NCBI RefSeq assembly: GCF_002224225.1
Contig: NZ_NJGG01000001.1
Span: 993,998-1,057,997, forward strand
Length of the DNA stretch: 64,000 bases
DNA from: Polynucleobacter cosmopolitanus
GTDB lineage: Bacteria > Pseudomonadota > Gammaproteobacteria > Burkholderiales > Burkholderiaceae
Direction of reading: 5' to 3'
Numbering within the stretch: position 1 is the first letter of the stretch; every line of letters starts with the position of its first letter. The notes beneath the pieces are model-generated. The model saw only the letters and a program-made list of their open reading frames with translations, had not been told where the DNA came from and made no database searches. This document shows, piece by piece, positions 33,080 to 41,617 of this stretch. A program made the position numbers and the translations under genes.

Positions 33080-34213
33080 ATGTCAGAAAAGAAAGTTCAA
33101 TCACGTCGTAAATTCATTGCCACGTCAACAGCTGCTGCTGCTGGCGCAGGTACGCTTGGCTTCCCGATGATTGCAAAAGCGCAAACTGTTAACTTGCGCT
33201 TCCAGTCAACTTGGCCAACAAAAGATATTTTCCATGAGTACGCACAAGATTTCTGCGACAAGGTCAACAAAATGTCTTCAGGTCGTTTGAAGATTGATCT
33301 TTTGCCAGCAGGTTCAGTTGTTCCAGCTTTTGGTCTTTTAGATGCGGTTAGCAAAGGTACATTGGACGGTGGTCACGGTGTGGTTGCTTACTGGTACGGT
33401 AAGAGCCCAGCTCTAGCATTATGGGGATCAGGCCCAGCTTTTGGTATGGATGCCAACATGGTGCTTGCATGGCACGAATACGGCGGTGGTAAGGCGATGT
33501 TGGAAAGCATCTACAAATCATTGAACATTGACGTTGTGTCATACCTCTATGGCCCAATGCCAACACAGCCACTCGGCTGGTTCAAGAAGCCAGTTGCCAA
33601 GGTTGCAGACATGAAGGGTCTAAAGTACCGTACAGTGGGTCTTTCAATTGACATCTTCAAAGACATGGAAGTTTCAGTGAACGCTTTGCCAGGTGCTGAG
33701 ATTGTTCCTGCGATGGACCGTGGTCTATTGGACGCTGCTGAATTCAACAACGCATCTTCTGACCGTCTATTGGGCTTCCCAGACGTATCTAAAGTTTGTA
33801 TGTTGCAGTCATTCCACCAAGCTTCAGAGCAGTTTGAAATTCTTTTCAACAAAAAGAAACTAGACTCTATGCCTGCAGAATTGCGTGCCATGATCAACGT
33901 AGCGGTTCAAGCTTCTTCAGCAGAAATGAGCTGGAAAGCCATCGACCGTTACTCTAAAGACTACATTGAAATGCAACAGAAGCAAGGTGTTAAGTTCTAC
34001 AAGACGCCTGACCCAATCTTGCGTGCTCAGTTAGCTTCTTGGGACAAGATCATTGCTGCTAAATCAACAGAAAATGCTGATTTCAAACGTGTTCTTGAAT
34101 CTATGCGTACATTTGCTCAGCGCGCTTGCCGCTGGCAGAACGATACCAACGTGGATTACAAGATGGCTTACAACCACTACTTTGGACCTAAGAAGGCTCC
34201 AGCTAAGTCTTAA
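33080..34213 (+). CDS. TRAP transporter substrate-binding protein (DctP/TakP-like)
   Basis: 377 residues with a twin-arginine signal (SRRKFIATSTAAAAGAGTLG, mature near AQTVNLRFQSTWPTKDIFHE). DctP-family body with the carboxylate-binding Arg region MKGLKYRTVGLSIDIF near 175-190. It resembles the TakP branch that binds 2-oxo acids and similar monocarboxylates as dimers. GAGGAGA precedes the ATG. First gene of a complete dctPQM unit; a hairpin separates it from the membrane genes, consistent with surplus binding protein. Confidence 0.93.
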   Translation: MSEKKVQSRRKFIATSTAAAAGAGTLGFPMIAKAQTVNLRFQSTWPTKDIFHEYAQDFCDKVNKMSSGRLKIDLLPAGSVVPAFGLLDAVSKGTLDGGHGVVAYWYGKSPALALWGSGPAFGMDANMVLAWHEYGGGKAMLESIYKSLNIDVVSYLYGPMPTQPLGWFKKPVAKVADMKGLKYRTVGLSIDIFKDMEVSVNALPGAEIVPAMDRGLLDAAEFNNASSDRLLGFPDVSKVCMLQSFHQASEQFEILFNKKKLDSMPAELRAMINVAVQASSAEMSWKAIDRYSKDYIEMQQKQGVKFYKTPDPILRAQLASWDKIIAAKSTENADFKRVLESMRTFAQRACRWQNDTNVDYKMAYNHYFGPKKAPAKS

Positions 34214-34233
34214 TCCGTAGTTTTGTTGTAACT

Positions 34234-34268
34234 CAAACACCCACTCAGTTATACTGCGTGGGTGTTTG
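34234..34268 (+). terminator. Intercistronic hairpin between dctP-like and dctQ-like genes
   Basis: Perfect 11-base stem CAAACACCCAC / GTGGGTGTTTG with an inner CAG/CTG extension, followed by TAGTTTT. Probably partial termination or 3'-end protection, giving more binding protein than permease. Confidence 0.7.
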
Positions 34269-34316
34269 TAGTTTTGTGATTATGTATTTTTACTATAAGA
34301 ATAATACGAGAGACTT

Positions 34317-34904
34317 ATGCAAAAAATCCTTTTAGCGGTGGATAAAATTTCTACCAAAGCTGGACAGTTCTCAGCTATTTCAGTGGTTCTATTAACTGTT
34401 TTGATTTGTTGGGAAGTTTTCAACCGGTATGCTTTTAATAACCCGCATGACTGGGTATTTGACTTCACCTACATGCTCTACGGCATTATGTTCATGATGG
34501 CAGGTGCTTATACCTTGTCTAAAAATGGACATGTGAGAGGCGATGTTCTCTATGGTTTTTTCCAACCAAGAACACAGGCTCTATTCGACCTAATTCTTTA
34601 CTTTGTATTCTTCATTCCAGGCATCATCGCCTTGGTCTACGCTGGTATTAATTTTGCAGCAGAGTCTGTCGCAATCAACGAGCACACGACACAAACTGCC
34701 AATGGCCCTCCCATCTGGCCATTCAAAATGATCATTCCAATTGCTGGTGGCTTATTGCTGCTACAAGGTTTTGCTGAGATTGTGCGCTGTATTGTTTGTC
34801 TTCAAACAGGCGAATGGCCTAAGCGTGAGCATGACGTCGAAGAAGTGGACGTTGATAAATTAAAAGCCATGGTAAGCCATGAAGATGAAAAGAAGGGTGC
34901 TTAA
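34317..34904 (+). CDS. TRAP transporter small permease (DctQ)
   Basis: 195 residues, four transmembrane helices, with the family motif EVFNRYAFNNPHDWVFDFTY near 38-57 and the MAGAYTLSKNGHVRGDVLYG stretch near 67-86. C-terminus is cytoplasmic and acidic. Stabilises the DctM subunit. Two bases separate it from the large permease gene. Confidence 0.93.
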   Translation: MQKILLAVDKISTKAGQFSAISVVLLTVLICWEVFNRYAFNNPHDWVFDFTYMLYGIMFMMAGAYTLSKNGHVRGDVLYGFFQPRTQALFDLILYFVFFIPGIIALVYAGINFAAESVAINEHTTQTANGPPIWPFKMIIPIAGGLLLLQGFAEIVRCIVCLQTGEWPKREHDVEEVDVDKLKAMVSHEDEKKGA

Positions 34905-34906
34905 TC

Positions 34907-36826
34907 ATGCGTAAGGAACTTTATTTCGGTTTTAGCATCATGGCCGCGATTGTTGTCGGCACATTGATTGCGATGCCATCATTCTCAGAAATGAGCAATG
35001 GTCACTTAGGATTATTGATGCTCAGTTTGGTGGTGGTTGCCATCATGTTGGGTTTTCCAACCGCCTTTACCTTGATGGGTATGGGCATGATCTTCGCCTT
35101 GTTTGCTTTTTTAAGTCAGGGTGAGGGAACCACTCAAGCAGTTGATCGAACTTTGGCACTCATGGTGCAAAGAGCGTTCTCGGTGATGACCAATGATGTC
35201 TTGATCTCAATTCCACTATTTGTGTTCATGGGTTATTTGGTTGAGCGTGCTAACTTGATTGAAAAGCTTTTCAAAAGCTTGCATCTGGCCTTGGCAAGAG
35301 TTCCTGGTGCCTTAGCTGTTGCGACTTTGGTTACTTGCGCTATTTTCGCTACTGCAACCGGTATCGTGGGTGCCGTCGTGACTTTGATGGGCTTGTTGGC
35401 TTTGCCGTCGATGTTAAAGGCCGGCTACAGCGTCAAACTTTCAGCGGGCGCCATCACTGCTGGTGGTTGCTTGGGTATTTTGATTCCACCATCTGTGATG
35501 TTGATTGTGTATGGTGCGACTGCAGGTGTGTCAGTGGTCAAGTTATATGCCGGCGCATTCTTCCCAGGCATCATGTTGGCAACTTTGTACATTGGTTATG
35601 TGATCATCGTCGCCAAAATCAAGCCTGAGCTTGCGCCACCAATGGCTGATGTCGATCGCTTGGTAAAGCTAACACCTCCCTCAGAAATTTTGGCCAAGTA
35701 CAGTCAACGTGCTCTGCCTGGATTGTTATCAGTGATGAAAGGCCGTGCTGCAAGCAATATGAGCATGAAAGAGTTGTTCAAGCAATTCATGATCATCATC
35801 GGCCCATTGATTTTCTTTGTGGTTGTCATGTCATCCATGTACGGTGTCGCGACCAAGCCAGTTGAAGTCTCTGTAGTTACAGAGATGGTCAGTGATGGCG
35901 GCATGATGAGCTTGGAGTCTGCAGAAGACTCGCCACAGGCTCAAGCAGATGGTGTTGCTTTGCCTCCAGGTGCTGAAGATGATGCTAAGCCAGTAAAACC
36001 AGCTGCTGCAAGTATGGCTTCAACTGGTGTGTCAGAAATTCCAACAACTGATGGAGCTGCTGCAGAGCGCGCGCCTGTACCACTTTGGTATTGGATCACC
36101 CTTGGCATTGGTTTGTTGATAGGTGCCCTGTTTTATTACTTCCTGACCATGCACCGTTTAGAGATCTTTAAGATGTTGTTGGGGTCTTTCTTCCCGCTAG
36201 CAGCTCTGATCTTGGTTGTGTTGGGTGCGATTGTGTTTGGTTTGGCAACGCCAACTGAAGCTGCTGCATTGGGCTCCTTCGGTGGCTTTGCTTTGGCTTG
36301 GGCCTACAAACAGCTCAACATGGATGTTGTTAAAGAGTCTGTCTTCTTGACAGCTAAAACAAGCGCCATGGTTTGCTGGCTATTCGTGGGTTCATCTATC
36401 TTCTCAGCAGCATTTGCCTTGCTGGGTGGCCAAGAGTTGATTGAAAAGTGGGTTTTGGGTCTCGGATTGAGCAAGATTGAGTTCTTGATTCTTTCACAGG
36501 TCATCATCTTCTTGTTGGGTTGGCCACTAGAGTGGACAGAGATTATCGTGATTTTCATGCCGATCTTTATTCCTTTGTTGGTGCACTTCCAAGTTGACCC
36601 ATTGTTCTTTGGTCTATTGGTTGCCTTGAACTTGCAAACAGCATTCTTGTCACCACCTGTAGCAATGGCGGCCTTCTACCTCAAAGGTGTGGCCCCGCCG
36701 CATGTGACACTCAACCAGATCTTCGCAGGCATGATGCCATTCATGGCGATCCAAGTCCTAGCCTTGATCTTGTTATACATGTTCCCTGCAATTGGTATGT
36801 GGTTACCAAGCGTGTTGTACAGTTAA
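34907..36826 (+). CDS. TRAP transporter large permease (DctM) with insertion
   Basis: 639 residues; ordinary DctM proteins are 425-450. N-terminal half shows GFPTAFTLMGMGM, FATATGIVGAVVTLMGLLAL and GGCLGILIPPSVMLIVYG; C-terminal half shows ATPTEAAALGSFGGFALAW and LNLQTAFLSPPVAMAAFYLK. Between helices, about residues 316-392 form a hydrophilic, Ala/Pro/acidic-rich segment, and further helices flank it. Similar long TRAP permeases are known in the TakM-like group. Na+-driven importer in the inner membrane; terminator follows. Confidence 0.92.
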   Translation: MRKELYFGFSIMAAIVVGTLIAMPSFSEMSNGHLGLLMLSLVVVAIMLGFPTAFTLMGMGMIFALFAFLSQGEGTTQAVDRTLALMVQRAFSVMTNDVLISIPLFVFMGYLVERANLIEKLFKSLHLALARVPGALAVATLVTCAIFATATGIVGAVVTLMGLLALPSMLKAGYSVKLSAGAITAGGCLGILIPPSVMLIVYGATAGVSVVKLYAGAFFPGIMLATLYIGYVIIVAKIKPELAPPMADVDRLVKLTPPSEILAKYSQRALPGLLSVMKGRAASNMSMKELFKQFMIIIGPLIFFVVVMSSMYGVATKPVEVSVVTEMVSDGGMMSLESAEDSPQAQADGVALPPGAEDDAKPVKPAAASMASTGVSEIPTTDGAAAERAPVPLWYWITLGIGLLIGALFYYFLTMHRLEIFKMLLGSFFPLAALILVVLGAIVFGLATPTEAAALGSFGGFALAWAYKQLNMDVVKESVFLTAKTSAMVCWLFVGSSIFSAAFALLGGQELIEKWVLGLGLSKIEFLILSQVIIFLLGWPLEWTEIIVIFMPIFIPLLVHFQVDPLFFGLLVALNLQTAFLSPPVAMAAFYLKGVAPPHVTLNQIFAGMMPFMAIQVLALILLYMFPAIGMWLPSVLYS

Positions 36827-36846
36827 AAAGCAGGTTCACTCAGTTA

Positions 36847-36876
36847 ATAAACCCCGCTTTTGCGGGGTTTATTTTT
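36847..36876 (+). terminator. Terminator of the TRAP operon
   Basis: Stem ATAAACCCCGC / GCGGGGTTTAT, loop TTTT, followed by TTTT; 20 bases after the DctM stop. Confidence 0.92.
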
Positions 36877-36990
36877 AATGTATGTAAAATGCTGACTCTG
36901 CACCAAAATTAATCTATTTTGTTGCAGGGCTAGAAGTGAATCAGTGGTTAAAAATACAACTATTTACGTCTAAAATATTGAAGTAAGTTT

Positions 36991-37078
36991 GCCCGAGTGA
37001 CGAAATAGGTAGACGTAAGGGATTTAAAATCCCTCGGCTTAAACAGCCGTGCCGGTTCGATTCCGGCCTCGGGCACCA
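36991..37078 (+). tRNA. tRNA-Leu (UAA)
   Basis: Class II tRNA of 88 nt with encoded CCA. Acceptor GCCCGAG/CTCGGGC, anticodon stem-loop AGGGA-TTTAAAA-TCCCT (anticodon TAA), long variable arm CGGCTTAAACAGCCG, T arm CCGG-TTCGATT-CCGG. Confidence 0.96.
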
Positions 37079-37116
37079 CTCATTGAGTCATGACTAAGTG
37101 ATTCAAGTAAAAACAA

Positions 37117-37149
37117 AAAGCCCCTGATAGTTTATCTATCAGGGGCTTT
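37117..37149. terminator. Bidirectional hairpin after tRNA-Leu
   Basis: Stem AAAGCCCCTGATAG / CTATCAGGGGCTTT with loop TTTAT. Serves the tRNA on the plus strand; the A-run on the left would also serve the minus-strand gene at 37193. Confidence 0.88.
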
Positions 37150-37192
37150 GTCTTTGTTACTGCCAATTAATTCAGCTGATTAATCTGGCTGA

Positions 37193-37396
37193 TCACTTCT
37201 TTGCTGGTTCAGTTGCTGGTGCTGCAGGAGCGGCGGGCGCAGTTGGCGTGGCAGCTGGCTTTTTGTCTTCAACGTGAACTGCATCAGCGCCATGCTTTTC
37301 ACCACCCATGTCGATGTCGCCATCACCGGTTACCAATAAATACCCAGTTGCTGCTACCAAAATTAAAACCATGATTGCGATTGCGCGATTACTCAT
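37193..37396 (-). CDS. Small membrane-anchored Ala/Pro-rich protein
   Basis: 67 residues: one N-terminal helix (AIAIMVLILVAATGYLLVTG), a short acidic segment with two His, then a low-complexity Ala/Pro/Thr tail (PTAPAAPAAPATEPAKK). GGAG lies at the right distance before ATG 37396. No family recognised. 38 bases after the next gene upstream on the same strand, so perhaps part of a three-gene run of small membrane proteins. Confidence 0.7.
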   Translation of the reverse strand: MSNRAIAIMVLILVAATGYLLVTGDGDIDMGGEKHGADAVHVEDKKPAATPTAPAAPAAPATEPAKK

Positions 37397-37434
37397 TTTT
37401 TACTCCCTTATTGAACATTTGATATAAATAAAAA

Positions 37435-37788
37435 TTATTCAATGCCTCTGTAATTGGCATAAATATTTGAAACAGCAGAAAAGCCCAAGCAAACTAATCC
37501 GCAAGCTAAAACATAATCAACGCTTAGATTGAGTGCGGTGTTGAGTGCGGGCACCATCACCACCAAAGCCATCGCTGCAACCAGGCCTACAAGTACATAC
37601 AGGTATTGCGCCACAAAAAGTCCCAAGGTGATGGCCACAATCACCAAAATTAAATTGGTTGCTAGGTCATCAATCAATCGAAAGATATCTTGGATTTCTT
37701 GGTTATTGCTTGTTTGCGAAACGATGAACATCATCACAATGCTCGATAAGACAAGTAGGTTGGGAAGAATCTTTTTAATAAAAATCAT
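37435..37788 (-). CDS. Small multi-spanning membrane protein, unknown
   Basis: 117 residues with four predicted helices (LLVLSSIVMMFIV; LATNLILVIVAITLGLFVA; YLYVLVGLVAAMALVVMV; YVLACGLVCLGFSAVS). Ends NIYANYRGIE. Not recognised. Its start overlaps the stop of the preceding 75-residue membrane protein by 4 bases, so they are co-translated and may form one complex. Confidence 0.72.
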   Translation of the reverse strand: MIFIKKILPNLLVLSSIVMMFIVSQTSNNQEIQDIFRLIDDLATNLILVIVAITLGLFVAQYLYVLVGLVAAMALVVMVPALNTALNLSVDYVLACGLVCLGFSAVSNIYANYRGIE

Positions 37789-38012
37789 GCTTCACCGCTA
37801 AAAATAAAAAGTAACTGGAAACAAACAAACAGTAAAAATCCTGTTGTTAAAGAAACTGCAGCGAGTTTCTTTAAATAAGTTGGAAGACTGTCATTGCTAT
37901 CAACCTGAGCAGTCTTTAAAAAAATCTGGTCAAAGCGCTTCCAGACTAATACTCCAGCCGCTACGGGTAAAAGTATGGCGAGGATGCCTAAGAAGATAAT
38001 CATGATCTGCAC
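37785..38012 (-). CDS. Small two-helix membrane protein, unknown
   Basis: 75 residues with helices IIFLGILAILLPVAAGVLVW and LAAVSLTTGFLLFVCFQLLFIF joined by a charged 25-residue loop. ATG 38012 or the third-codon ATG 38003 could start it. Unrecognised. First of the minus-strand run, divergent from the MHS transporter 245 bases away; that gap shows no feature I can name apart from AT-rich promoter-like DNA. Confidence 0.7.
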   Translation of the reverse strand: MQIMIIFLGILAILLPVAAGVLVWKRFDQIFLKTAQVDSNDSLPTYLKKLAAVSLTTGFLLFVCFQLLFIFSGEA

Positions 38013-38257
38013 TTTAAATGATTGATTAACGTTGGATTTTACTCTGAAGCGCTTACGCCAAAATTATTGTTTTTTTGACAACAAAACGCTCACAATATTT
38101 TGAAGAGATTTGCTTGAAACCCTATTCCCGAGAAGAAAAAGTGGTTATTTTGTAGGTATTTTCCCTGATTATTTCGGTTTTGTAAGAAAAGTCGACCTAT
38201 TGGAAAAACATAATCGCGCCTGCAGTTACATTTTAATAATTTTATGAGGGAATCATC

Positions 38258-39925
38258 ATGGCAACTACAAAAGCCGCACCGATGACAGCTGAAGAGCGCA
38301 AGGTTATTTTTGCTTCTTCACTTGGCACGGTGTTTGAATGGTATGACTTTTATCTATATGGCTCATTGGCAGCCATTATTGCTAAGCAGTTCTTCTCTGG
38401 CCTAGATGCCGGTTCTGCTTTCATTTTCGCCTTGTTAGCGTTTGCGGCCGGTTTCATCGTACGTCCGTTTGGCGCTTTGGTGTTTGGTCGCTTAGGTGAC
38501 TTGATTGGTCGTAAATACACCTTCCTCGTTACCATCTTGTTGATGGGTGGCGCGACTTTCATCGTAGGTATCTTGCCGACGTATGAAACGATTGGTGTAG
38601 CTGCTCCAGTGATCCTAATCATCTTGCGTATGTTGCAAGGTTTGGCTCTTGGTGGCGAATACGGTGGTGCTGCAACTTATGTTGCTGAGCACGCTCCTCA
38701 CGGCCGTCGTGGTGCTTACACAGCTTGGATTCAAACAACAGCAACATTGGGTCTTTTCTTATCTTTGCTAGTGATTTTGTTCACACGTGAATTCACAGGT
38801 CCTAATTTTGAAGTTTGGGGCTGGCGTATTCCATTCCTTCTTTCAATCTTGTTATTGGCGGTTTCTGTTTATATTCGTTTGTCTATGAACGAATCTCCAG
38901 CTTTCAAGAAGATGAAAGAAGAGAACAAGCTTTCAAAAGCTCCTTTGACAGAATCATTTGGTGAGTGGAAAAACTTAAAGATCGTTATCTTGGCCCTTTT
39001 TGGTCTAGTAGCGGGTCAAGCAGTTGTTTGGTACACAGGCCAGTTCTACGCTTTGTTCTATTTGACACAAGTGTTGAAAGTTGATCCTAAGACAGCTAAC
39101 TTGATGATTGCCGCTTCATTGGTGATTGGTACACCGTTCTTCATCGTATTTGGTGCACTATCAGACAGAATCGGTAGAAAAATGATCATCATGGCTGGTT
39201 TGTTATTGGCGATCATTACTTACATTCCAAATACACCAGTGTCAATCTTCAATGCAATGACACACTTTGCTAACCCAGCTTTGGAAAAGGCGATGAAAGA
39301 GGCTCCAGCAACTATCACAGTTGATGAAGCTGAATGTTCTTTCCAGTTCAATCCAACAGGTACAGCTAAGTTCACAAGCTCATGCGATATCGCTAAGCAA
39401 GTGATGGCATCTAACTCAGCCAGCTATTCAACAATCCCAGGACCAGCAGGTACTGTGGCCACTGTGAAAATTGGTGAAACAGTGATTGAAGGTTATTCAT
39501 CTAAAGGTCTTCCAGCTGATGAAGCTAAAGCCAAAGATGCTGCCTTTAAGAAAGCTGTTCGCGATGGTTTGAATGCAGCCGGTTACCCAGCTAAAGCAAA
39601 CCCTGCGGAAGTTAATATTCCTGCAGTTCTAGCATTGTTAGTAGTCTTGGTGATTTATGTAACGATGGTTTATGGTCCTATCGCAGCAATGCTTGTTGAG
39701 ATGTTCCCAACACGTATTCGTTACACATCAATGTCATTGCCATACCATATCGGTAACGGTTGGTTCGGTGGCTTGATGCCAACGATTGCATTCGCCTTGG
39801 TTGCTCAAAACGGTAATATTTATTACGGTTTATGGTACCCAATCGCTATCGCAGCAATGACTTTCGTGATCGGTATGTTATTTGTCCGTGAAACTAAAGA
39901 CATTGATATTTATGCGAATGACTAA
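38258..39925 (+). CDS. MHS-family (MFS) transporter with periplasmic insertion
   Basis: 555 residues, 12 helices. Signatures GTVFEWYDFYLYGSLAAI, RPFGALVFGRLGDLIGRKYT near 69-88 and LQGLALGGEYGGAATYVAEH near 126-145 place it in the metabolite:H+ symporters. Residues about 326-450, between helices 9 and 10, form a soluble insertion of roughly 120 residues with two cysteines (360, 376). By topology this faces the periplasm. MHS members with this insertion are common in Burkholderiales. Substrate unknown. Strong GAGGGA ribosome site; terminator follows. Confidence 0.93.
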   Translation: MATTKAAPMTAEERKVIFASSLGTVFEWYDFYLYGSLAAIIAKQFFSGLDAGSAFIFALLAFAAGFIVRPFGALVFGRLGDLIGRKYTFLVTILLMGGATFIVGILPTYETIGVAAPVILIILRMLQGLALGGEYGGAATYVAEHAPHGRRGAYTAWIQTTATLGLFLSLLVILFTREFTGPNFEVWGWRIPFLLSILLLAVSVYIRLSMNESPAFKKMKEENKLSKAPLTESFGEWKNLKIVILALFGLVAGQAVVWYTGQFYALFYLTQVLKVDPKTANLMIAASLVIGTPFFIVFGALSDRIGRKMIIMAGLLLAIITYIPNTPVSIFNAMTHFANPALEKAMKEAPATITVDEAECSFQFNPTGTAKFTSSCDIAKQVMASNSASYSTIPGPAGTVATVKIGETVIEGYSSKGLPADEAKAKDAAFKKAVRDGLNAAGYPAKANPAEVNIPAVLALLVVLVIYVTMVYGPIAAMLVEMFPTRIRYTSMSLPYHIGNGWFGGLMPTIAFALVAQNGNIYYGLWYPIAIAAMTFVIGMLFVRETKDIDIYAND

Positions 39926-39948
39926 TTAATCATTAGTTTGAACCATTA

Positions 39949-39978
39949 AAAACCCAGCTCTCTGAGCTGGGTTTTTTT
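39949..39978 (+). terminator. Terminator of the MHS transporter gene
   Basis: Perfect stem AACCCAGCTC / GAGCTGGGTT, loop TCT, then T5, 25 bases past the stop. Confidence 0.92.
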
Positions 39979-40124
39979 ATGGGTCGTCGCATCCTCTTAA
40001 ATCTGTGCAAAATGCACGCTGAAAACTTTCCTTCTAAAATCCCATTTATTACTAATTTAGCGTTTTACTTTTAAAACCCGTATTTGCAATTTTTTTGATT
40101 TTTCCTTCATTTCTGGTGCTTTTG

Positions 40125-40733
40125 ATGACAACTGTAAAAACAAGGTGGCCTTTTCGAGGTATTGGCAGTAAAACAAGTCAAAGAGCCGCGATTTTTATCT
40201 GCTTGAGCCTTTTGGCGACTGTGTCATGGTGGCAGAGCGTGCAGGCTGAACCTCAGCCTGCAGAAATCTTGGCCATTTATTTCACGCCACCTGCTGGGGC
40301 AGCCTCAGGCTTGATCAAGCAAATCGATGGTGCTAAACAATCAATCAAAGTCATGGCGTATGGCTTCACGGCCACAAACCTTGCAGAGGCCCTTGTGAGG
40401 GCTAAACGCAGAGGGGTTGATGTTGGGCTTATCCAAGATGAAAAAAGCGCCCAAAACAACCGTGAGACCTTGCCAATCTTGTTAGCCGCTGGCATTGACG
40501 TGCGCAGTGATGGCAAACATGCGATACAGCACAATAAAGTGATGCTGATCGATGATGACATCGTTATCACTGGCAGTTATAACTTCACCAATTCGGCGGA
40601 AAAGCGCAACGCTGAGAACATCATGATCGTGCGCTCAAGTTACGCGGCCAAAAGATATGCTGACAATTGGAAGGCTCACTGGGACCACTCAGAAAAAGTC
40701 ACTGACTTGCCTCCTCAAAAACTAAAGCGCTAA
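40125..40733 (+). CDS. Exported phospholipase D-family nuclease
   Basis: 202 residues from ATG 40125 (TTG 40095 also possible). Signal peptide AAIFICLSLLATVSWWQSVQA, then one PLD domain with the HKD motif HNKVMLIDDDIVITGSYNFT near residue 142-161. A single HKD is the layout of Nuc/BfiL-like endonucleases, which dimerise to form the active site. Periplasmic or secreted; could degrade DNA for nutrition. Followed 12 bases later by DUF2256. Confidence 0.88.
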   Translation: MTTVKTRWPFRGIGSKTSQRAAIFICLSLLATVSWWQSVQAEPQPAEILAIYFTPPAGAASGLIKQIDGAKQSIKVMAYGFTATNLAEALVRAKRRGVDVGLIQDEKSAQNNRETLPILLAAGIDVRSDGKHAIQHNKVMLIDDDIVITGSYNFTNSAEKRNAENIMIVRSSYAAKRYADNWKAHWDHSEKVTDLPPQKLKR

Positions 40734-40745
40734 TTCAGACTTCTT

Positions 40746-40883
40746 ATGAAAATGCGCCAAAAAGCCGATTTGCCAAGCAAGGTGTGCGTGACCTGCGGTC
40801 GACCTTTTACTTGGCGAAAAAAGTGGGAAAAGGTTTGGGAAGAAGTGAAATATTGCTCAGATCGCTGCCGAGCAAAGAAGTGA
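40746..40883 (+). CDS. DUF2256 zinc-ribbon protein
   Basis: 45 residues, below many gene-caller cut-offs. Reads [40 protein letters not shown] and CRAKK; the CxxC...CxxxC pattern and FTWRKKW are the DUF2256 signature. Known from comparative genomics to sit beside cryptochrome/photolyase-related genes and the TIGR03643/DUF2805 family, the latter being the next gene here. Function unknown. Confidence 0.88.
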   Translation: MKMRQKADLPSKVCVTCGRPFTWRKKWEKVWEEVKYCSDRCRAKK

Positions 40884-40905
40884 TTCTATTAATACAATCA
40901 CTGAC

Positions 40906-41166
40906 ATGAAGAAACCTATCATTGCACCAGCGGATGTCTCACGCATCATTGAAATGGCTTGGGAGGATCGCACGCCATTCGATGCCATCATGCAAACCTA
41001 CGGTTTGAATGAATCTCGGGTGATTGATTTGATGCGCCAAGAAATGAAGCCCAGTTCATTTCGGATGTGGCGTAAACGTGTCACAGGACGGGGTACCAAG
41101 CACGCTGCCTTGCGAAGCGGGGATGTAAAACGCGCTTACTGCCCAACTCAGTACAAGCCTAAATAA
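40906..41166 (+). CDS. DUF2805 / TIGR03643 family protein
   Basis: 86 residues: IIEMAWEDRTPFDAIMQTYG, LNESRVIDLMRQEMKPSSFR, MWRKRVTGRGTKH. The N-terminal part looks like a helix-turn-helix of the Trp-repressor-like type. Families of this kind occur next to DUF2256 and cryptochrome genes. No photolyase is in this window. Starts 22 bases after DUF2256; likely one operon. Confidence 0.88.
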   Translation: MKKPIIAPADVSRIIEMAWEDRTPFDAIMQTYGLNESRVIDLMRQEMKPSSFRMWRKRVTGRGTKHAALRSGDVKRAYCPTQYKPK

Positions 41167-41194
41167 ACGTTTGAATCAAACTTCAAATCAAAAT

Positions 41195-41617
41195 TTAATT
41201 AGGCTCTGTCACAAATCCTATTTTTGTTAATCCTGAACGTTTGGCCGTTGATAAAACCTGCGCCACAGATTCATAACGAACATTTTTGTCGGCTTTGAGT
41301 TGCACTTCAGGTTGTGGCGACTTCTTCGCCGCTGTTTGAGCGTAAATCGACAAAGTATTCATATCGATGGGAGAGCTGTTCCAAAATACTTGGCCGTTGG
41401 CAGCAATGCTGAGATTGATTGATTCAGGTTTAACGTCATTGCGTTGGCTGCTGGCTTGCGGCAAGTCCACTTTGACGGCGTGCTGCATCACTGGAATCGT
41501 TATCATGAAAACAATCAATAACACCAACATCACATCCACCAAAGGTGTCATATTGATTTCAGCCATTGGTGGGCTGTCATCATCTCCGATGGGTTCGTTA
41601 CCAAAGGCCATGATCAA
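41195..41617 (-). CDS. exbD: ExbD-family energy-transducing protein
   Basis: 140 residues; single N-terminal helix with the proton-carrying Asp in MAEINMTPLVDVMLVLLIVF near residue 17-36, then a periplasmic domain. Part of the TonB-ExbB-ExbD complex that couples proton motive force to outer membrane import. Its start overlaps the exbB stop by 4 bases. Last gene of the minus-strand run. Confidence 0.93.
   Translation of the reverse strand: MIMAFGNEPIGDDDSPPMAEINMTPLVDVMLVLLIVFMITIPVMQHAVKVDLPQASSQRNDVKPESINLSIAANGQVFWNSSPIDMNTLSIYAQTAAKKSPQPEVQLKADKNVRYESVAQVLSTAKRSGLTKIGFVTEPN

Noticed and set aside
39233..39607. Fusion or frameshift in the MHS transporter
   Set aside because: Helices on both sides keep the MHS pattern in one frame; an insertion is the simpler reading.
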